DNA of 6,054 nucleotides from positions 1-6,054 of the forward strand of contig QHRS01000246.1 of the NCBI GenBank assembly GCA_003221435.1, written 5' to 3'. Positions 3,077 to 6,054 of the stretch are shown here, piece after piece. Within the stretch, counting starts at the first letter, position 1; each line of letters starts with the position of its first letter. The translations under genes were made by a program, and so were the position numbers. The DNA is from Candidatus Rokuibacteriota bacterium. Its GTDB lineage: Bacteria > Methylomirabilota > Methylomirabilia > Rokubacteriales > CSP1-6. The notes below the pieces were generated by a model, which searched no databases, was not told the DNA's origin, and worked only from the letters and a program-made list of their open reading frames with translations.

Positions 3077-6054
3077 TTACCGCGTCAGCGCCAACCGCTT
3101 CACCATGGTCTTGCCCGGGGCCTCGTAGCGCACGAAGTACATGCCGGCCGCCGCACGGCCGCCGCGCGTTCCCTCGCCGTTCCACGCCGCCTGGTAGCGG
3201 CCCGGACGCTGCACGCCATCCACCAGCGTCGCCACGACGCGGCCCTGCACGTCGACGACGCTCATGCGCACCTTCACCTCGCGCGCCACCGTGTACTCGA
3301 TCCGCGCATTGTCGACCATCGGGTTCGGCGAGATTCGCGCCAGCGCGAACTCCGTGATCTTCTCGCCGGCCTTGCCTTCCACCGGCCCGAACGTCACGGT
3401 CTCGCCGCCCGTCACCTTCACCGCCAGGCGATACAGGTAGCTGTGCCCGGCCTCGACGGTCTTGTCCAGCACCGTCGAGACGCCGTTCTGGACCTGGGGC
3501 TCGGCTTCGATCTTGTTCCAGGGACCGGTCACGGTCGGGGCGCGCTCCACCCACGACGCGGTCACCTCGTGCGCGTCCGAGAACTGCCAGCTCACCGACA
3601 CGCCATCGTTCACCGTCTCGGCATCGAACCGCGACAGCACGACCGCGGTCGGCTGCTCGATGGTCCACGCGGCGTCGCTCAGGTCCTCGTTCGAACCGCC
3701 CGAGTTGCCGTGCGCCACCACCTTGAGGAACGCGTTGGTGGTGGCCGGGCCCGTGGCCGTCCAGGTGAACGTTCCAGAGTTGGGCTGCGCCAGCGCGATC
3801 GTCTCGAACGGACCGCCGGCGCCGGCGCGCGACAGGAGCAGATCGACGTTCGCGACCCCGAACTGGTCGGTCGCGTTCCACCCCAGCTTCACATCGGTCC
3901 CGATCTGGTACGTCTCGCCGCCGTTCGGCGTGATCACCTTCACCGTCGGCGTCGTCCCGTTACCGATCTGGAAGTCGCTGAAGCTCGTCATGCCGGTCGC
4001 CTTGGTGCTGGTCGTGGTCGGATTGCTGCTCGCCGGCGCCGACCAGCTGCCGTCGTACTTGCCCACGATGAAGCTGCTCTGGCTCGCTCCCGGATCGAGA
4101 TCCGAGGCCACGTAGTTGAACGTCGCGTCGTAGCTCGTTAGCGAGGGCGTGCCGGACGCCGTCAGCGTGTAGTAGCGGCTCATGCTCCTCGACGGATCGA
4201 TGGGCGAGCTGCCGATGTTCGGGTGATGCGAGGGCGTGGTGCTTCCCGTCACATCGAAGCTCGCCGCCGCTCCGGTCACGTCCACCGAGACGGGCGTGTA
4301 GAAGCTGGCGTCGCCCACATCGAACATGCGGCTCGGGTTGCCCGACGCGAAGTTGCGCTGCAGGTTCCCCACCACGTAGCCGGTCCCCTGCGACGCCCCG
4401 CCGATACCGCCGTTGGCGTCCAGGATCAGCTTGTTCGCACCGGTCGTGATCTTGCCGCTCGTGAAGCTCACGAAGGTGCCGATCGTCCAGTTGGTCAGCA
4501 ACGACAGGCCATTCGCGTTGTTGACGTCGACCGTGACGTTGGTGTTGGCGCTGAAGACACCCTGGATGTTGATGGTCTGCACCGACGACCCCTGGAACGA
4601 GTAGAACGCACCGCTCGCGGCCGGCGTGAACGTGAGCGTCGCACCCGGATTCACGGTGACGTTGCCCTTGATGAATCCGTTGGCCGTCCCGCCGAGGTTG
4701 AAGACGCCCGTTGTCACGATCAGGTCGTCCACGCTGAACGCGTTGCCGCCGGTCGTGCTCGTGGGCCCCGCGGTGTTGTGCTCGAAGTCCGCGTAGGTGC
4801 GGCCCGAGAACGACGGCGTGATCGCGCCGTCCAGCCGGTAGCGGCTGTGGGTGTGGAACGTGGTCACCGTGCTGGGCGCCCCGGCCCCGAACGGGTTCGA
4901 GCCCGAGACCTGGGAGTAGAGCGAGCCGGTCTGGAAGTCGACCGAGTTGAGCACGCTCAGCCCGGAGCCGGCCCCGAACAAGTTGCCCTGGAACCCGCTC
5001 AAGACGTGAACCGCCGCGCCGTTGAGGACCTGGGTCCCGCCCGCGGTGTGCGACAGGATCCTGTGGTTCGTGGCGCTCGAGCCCGACGCCACGCCGCCCA
5101 CGTTGACCGTGCCTCCGATCTCGGTCGTGGCCCCGGTCGGAAGCGAGATCGTGATCGCGTTGGGCTGCGCCAGGGCCGACAGGTCGAACGTGCATCCCGC
5201 CGGCACGTCGAGGTCGGTCCCCGTGCCGCCCGCGACCGTTAGCGTGCACGCGGCCGAGCACTGGAAGCTGGCCTCGCTGCTGTTCGAGAGCAGGAGCTGC
5301 GCAATGGTCTGGGTCGTCACCCCCGTCGCCGTCACCGAGCCGCCGCCGTTGAACTTGAGCACGTCGTCGGTGTGCTTCGTGTGGCGCTCGGGAGTCCAGT
5401 TGGTCGAGGCTCCGAACGACGCCGTGCCGACCTGGTTCCACGTGTAGATGTCGGGCAGGAACGTGGCGTTGATCGTCTTGTTGTTGTCCATCAGCACGCT
5501 GAGCGGGCTCGCGTGGCCCGTCGCGTCGCCGCTCCAGCTATCCAGGTGCCAGCCCGGATCGGGGTTCGCCGTGAGCTGCACGGTCGAGCCGGAGTTGTAG
5601 CTCGGCTGGTTGGGCGACTTGGTCACCGTGCCGTTGCCGGACGTGTTCACCGTGAGCGTGTACTGGATCGCCGAGAACGTGGCATCGATCGTGTGGTTGG
5701 CGTGCACGTTCGAGAACGTGTAGCTCGCGATCGCGCCCTGCGACACACCGTCCACCGTGACGTCCTGGATGTTGAATCCCGAGTTGGGAGTGATCGTGTA
5801 GGTGATGTTGTCGCCGGCGTTCACGGTCGAGGTGCCGGGAGGCGAGATCGATCCGCCGGAGCCGGCCGTCGCCACGATCGAGTAGGTGTCGATCGCGAAC
5901 GTTGCGTCGATCGTGTGGTTGGCCTGGATGTTCGTGAACGTGTAGGTCGTCACCGGACCCTGCGACACGCCGTCCACCTTCACATCGACCACGTGGTGAT
6001 CGACATTCGGCGTGATCGTGTACTTCTGGCTGTCGCCGCAGTTGTAGGTCGTCG
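3077..6054 (-). CDS. Large secreted adhesin-like surface protein with InlB-type repeats, beta-strand stalk and sorting tail (5' partial)
   Basis: The frame is open to the right edge, so the start and any signal peptide lie outside; about 991 residues are visible. Numbering from the GTG at 5992 (not a real start): residues 1-181 plus 20 upstream are three InlB-type/bacterial repeats ending ANHTIDATF or NKTINATF. Residues 182-678 are a Gly/Thr/Ser/Asn-rich stalk with a TWNQVGTASF-x4-NWTPER opening and a GYVVGNLQRNFASGNPSRMFDVGD segment, likely a beta-solenoid or sandwich array. Residues 684-780 are an Ig-like module with ITPNGGETYQIGTDVKLGW. Residues 783-875 resemble fibronectin type III (VSVSWQFSD, SYLYRLAVKV). 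Residues 882-971 are the FlgD-Ig / type IX-like tail (ISPNPMVDNARIEY, VVDVQGRVVATLVDG, AAGMYFVRYEA, end KRLALTR). No catalytic motif is seen. Secretion and an adhesive or structural surface role are inferred from architecture. Confidence 0.9.
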   Translation of the reverse strand, partial: TTYNCGDSQKYTITPNVDHHVVDVKVDGVSQGPVTTYTFTNIQANHTIDATFAIDTYSIVATAGSGGSISPPGTSTVNAGDNITYTITPNSGFNIQDVTVDGVSQGAIASYTFSNVHANHTIDATFSAIQYTLTVNTSGNGTVTKSPNQPSYNSGSTVQLTANPDPGWHLDSWSGDATGHASPLSVLMDNNKTINATFLPDIYTWNQVGTASFGASTNWTPERHTKHTDDVLKFNGGGSVTATGVTTQTIAQLLLSNSSEASFQCSAACTLTVAGGTGTDLDVPAGCTFDLSALAQPNAITISLPTGATTEIGGTVNVGGVASGSSATNHRILSHTAGGTQVLNGAAVHVLSGFQGNLFGAGSGLSVLNSVDFQTGSLYSQVSGSNPFGAGAPSTVTTFHTHSRYRLDGAITPSFSGRTYADFEHNTAGPTSTTGGNAFSVDDLIVTTGVFNLGGTANGFIKGNVTVNPGATLTFTPAASGAFYSFQGSSVQTINIQGVFSANTNVTVDVNNANGLSLLTNWTIGTFVSFTSGKITTGANKLILDANGGIGGASQGTGYVVGNLQRNFASGNPSRMFDVGDASFYTPVSVDVTGAAASFDVTGSTTPSHHPNIGSSPIDPSRSMSRYYTLTASGTPSLTSYDATFNYVASDLDPGASQSSFIVGKYDGSWSAPASSNPTTTSTKATGMTSFSDFQIGNGTTPTVKVITPNGGETYQIGTDVKLGWNATDQFGVANVDLLLSRAGAGGPFETIALAQPNSGTFTWTATGPATTNAFLKVVAHGNSGGSNEDLSDAAWTIEQPTAVVLSRFDAETVNDGVSVSWQFSDAHEVTASWVERAPTVTGPWNKIEAEPQVQNGVSTVLDKTVEAGHSYLYRLAVKVTGGETVTFGPVEGKAGEKITEFALARISPNPMVDNARIEYTVAREVKVRMSVVDVQGRVVATLVDGVQRPGRYQAAWNGEGTRGGRAAAGMYFVRYEAPGKTMVKRLALTR
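5450..6054 (-). repeat. Three tandem InlB-type beta repeats within the adhesin
   Basis: Unit 1 runs from the window edge to about 5888, unit 2 is 5666-5887 and unit 3 is 5450-5665. Each unit is about 72-74 residues, with a YxITPN or VQLTANPDPGW strand and a terminal xATF. Units 1 and 2 share VDGVSQG and ANHTIDATF; by eye their 81-base segments 5897-5977 and 5675-5755 differ at about 13 positions, suggesting recent duplication. Unit 3 is diverged (DSWSGDATG in place of VDGVSQG). More units may lie beyond the edge. Confidence 0.8.

Noticed and set aside
2756..4141. 461-residue plus-strand open frame crossing the intergenic gap
   Set aside because: It is His/Arg-rich and runs antisense through the sorting tail and Ig modules of the adhesin. 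No recognisable protein features.
4223..5242. 339-residue plus-strand open frame
   Set aside because: It is opposite the adhesin stalk, rich in Arg/Val/Asp/Gly, and has no supporting start site or domain.
3960..5441. 493-residue minus-strand open frame in a second frame of the adhesin
   Set aside because: Arg/Gln/His-rich with no domains. The overlapping frame encodes the adhesin with clear modules and an uninterrupted length.
1..6054. CRISPR array, tRNA, rRNA, insertion sequence or defence system
   Set aside because: The only repeats are protein-coding domain repeats. No short regularly spaced repeats, cloverleaf, transposase motif or terminal inverted repeats are visible.

Overview
The window is GC-rich throughout. 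All recognisable coding sequence lies on the minus strand and belongs to two large secreted, repeat-built surface proteins. Both end in the same type of C-terminal tail: a PNP motif, a short Ig-like beta sandwich with a G-x-x-V-A-T-L/V motif, a G-x-Y/F-x-x-R motif and a short basic or hydrophobic end. This resembles the FlgD-Ig-like / type IX-style sorting tails common in the FCB group and in related high-GC candidate phyla such as Candidatus Eisenbacteria. That lineage is an inference from protein style and base composition; there is no rRNA or other marker gene here.

Right half (3077-6054): the 3' part of one very large gene whose 5' end lies beyond the right edge. From N to C the visible product has three InlB-type/bacterial repeats (the first cut by the edge), a long Gly/Thr/Ser/Asn-rich beta-strand stalk, a PNGGE-type Ig-like module, a fibronectin-like module and the sorting tail. 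It looks like an adhesin or surface stalk. A strong GC hairpin lies just after its stop.

Middle (2679-3076): a 398-base intergenic gap. It holds that hairpin, a 14-base GC palindrome, a weak candidate small ORF, a sigma70-like promoter candidate (TGGACA, 19 bases, TAGAAT) and a clear Shine-Dalgarno sequence for the next gene.

Left half (206-2678): a gene for a signal-peptide protein with six tandem CHRD (chordin-type) domains and a sorting tail. It is broken. In domain 4 the reading frame shifts at about 1490-1499, exactly where about 47 bases are missing compared with the uniform spacing of the other five domains, so the gene now reads as two ORFs. Domain 1 has also lost about 54 bases in frame, covering the segment that contains the conserved NVHTAANPGG-type motif. 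Repeated DNA of this kind is prone to deletion in the cell and to collapse in assembly, and the sequence alone cannot say which occurred.

The last 205 bases on the left are noncoding apart from a possible hairpin. No tRNA, rRNA, CRISPR, insertion sequence, phage or defence gene is visible. The two genes point the same way but look separately transcribed. They share a probable export route and cell-surface location, not an enzymatic pathway.
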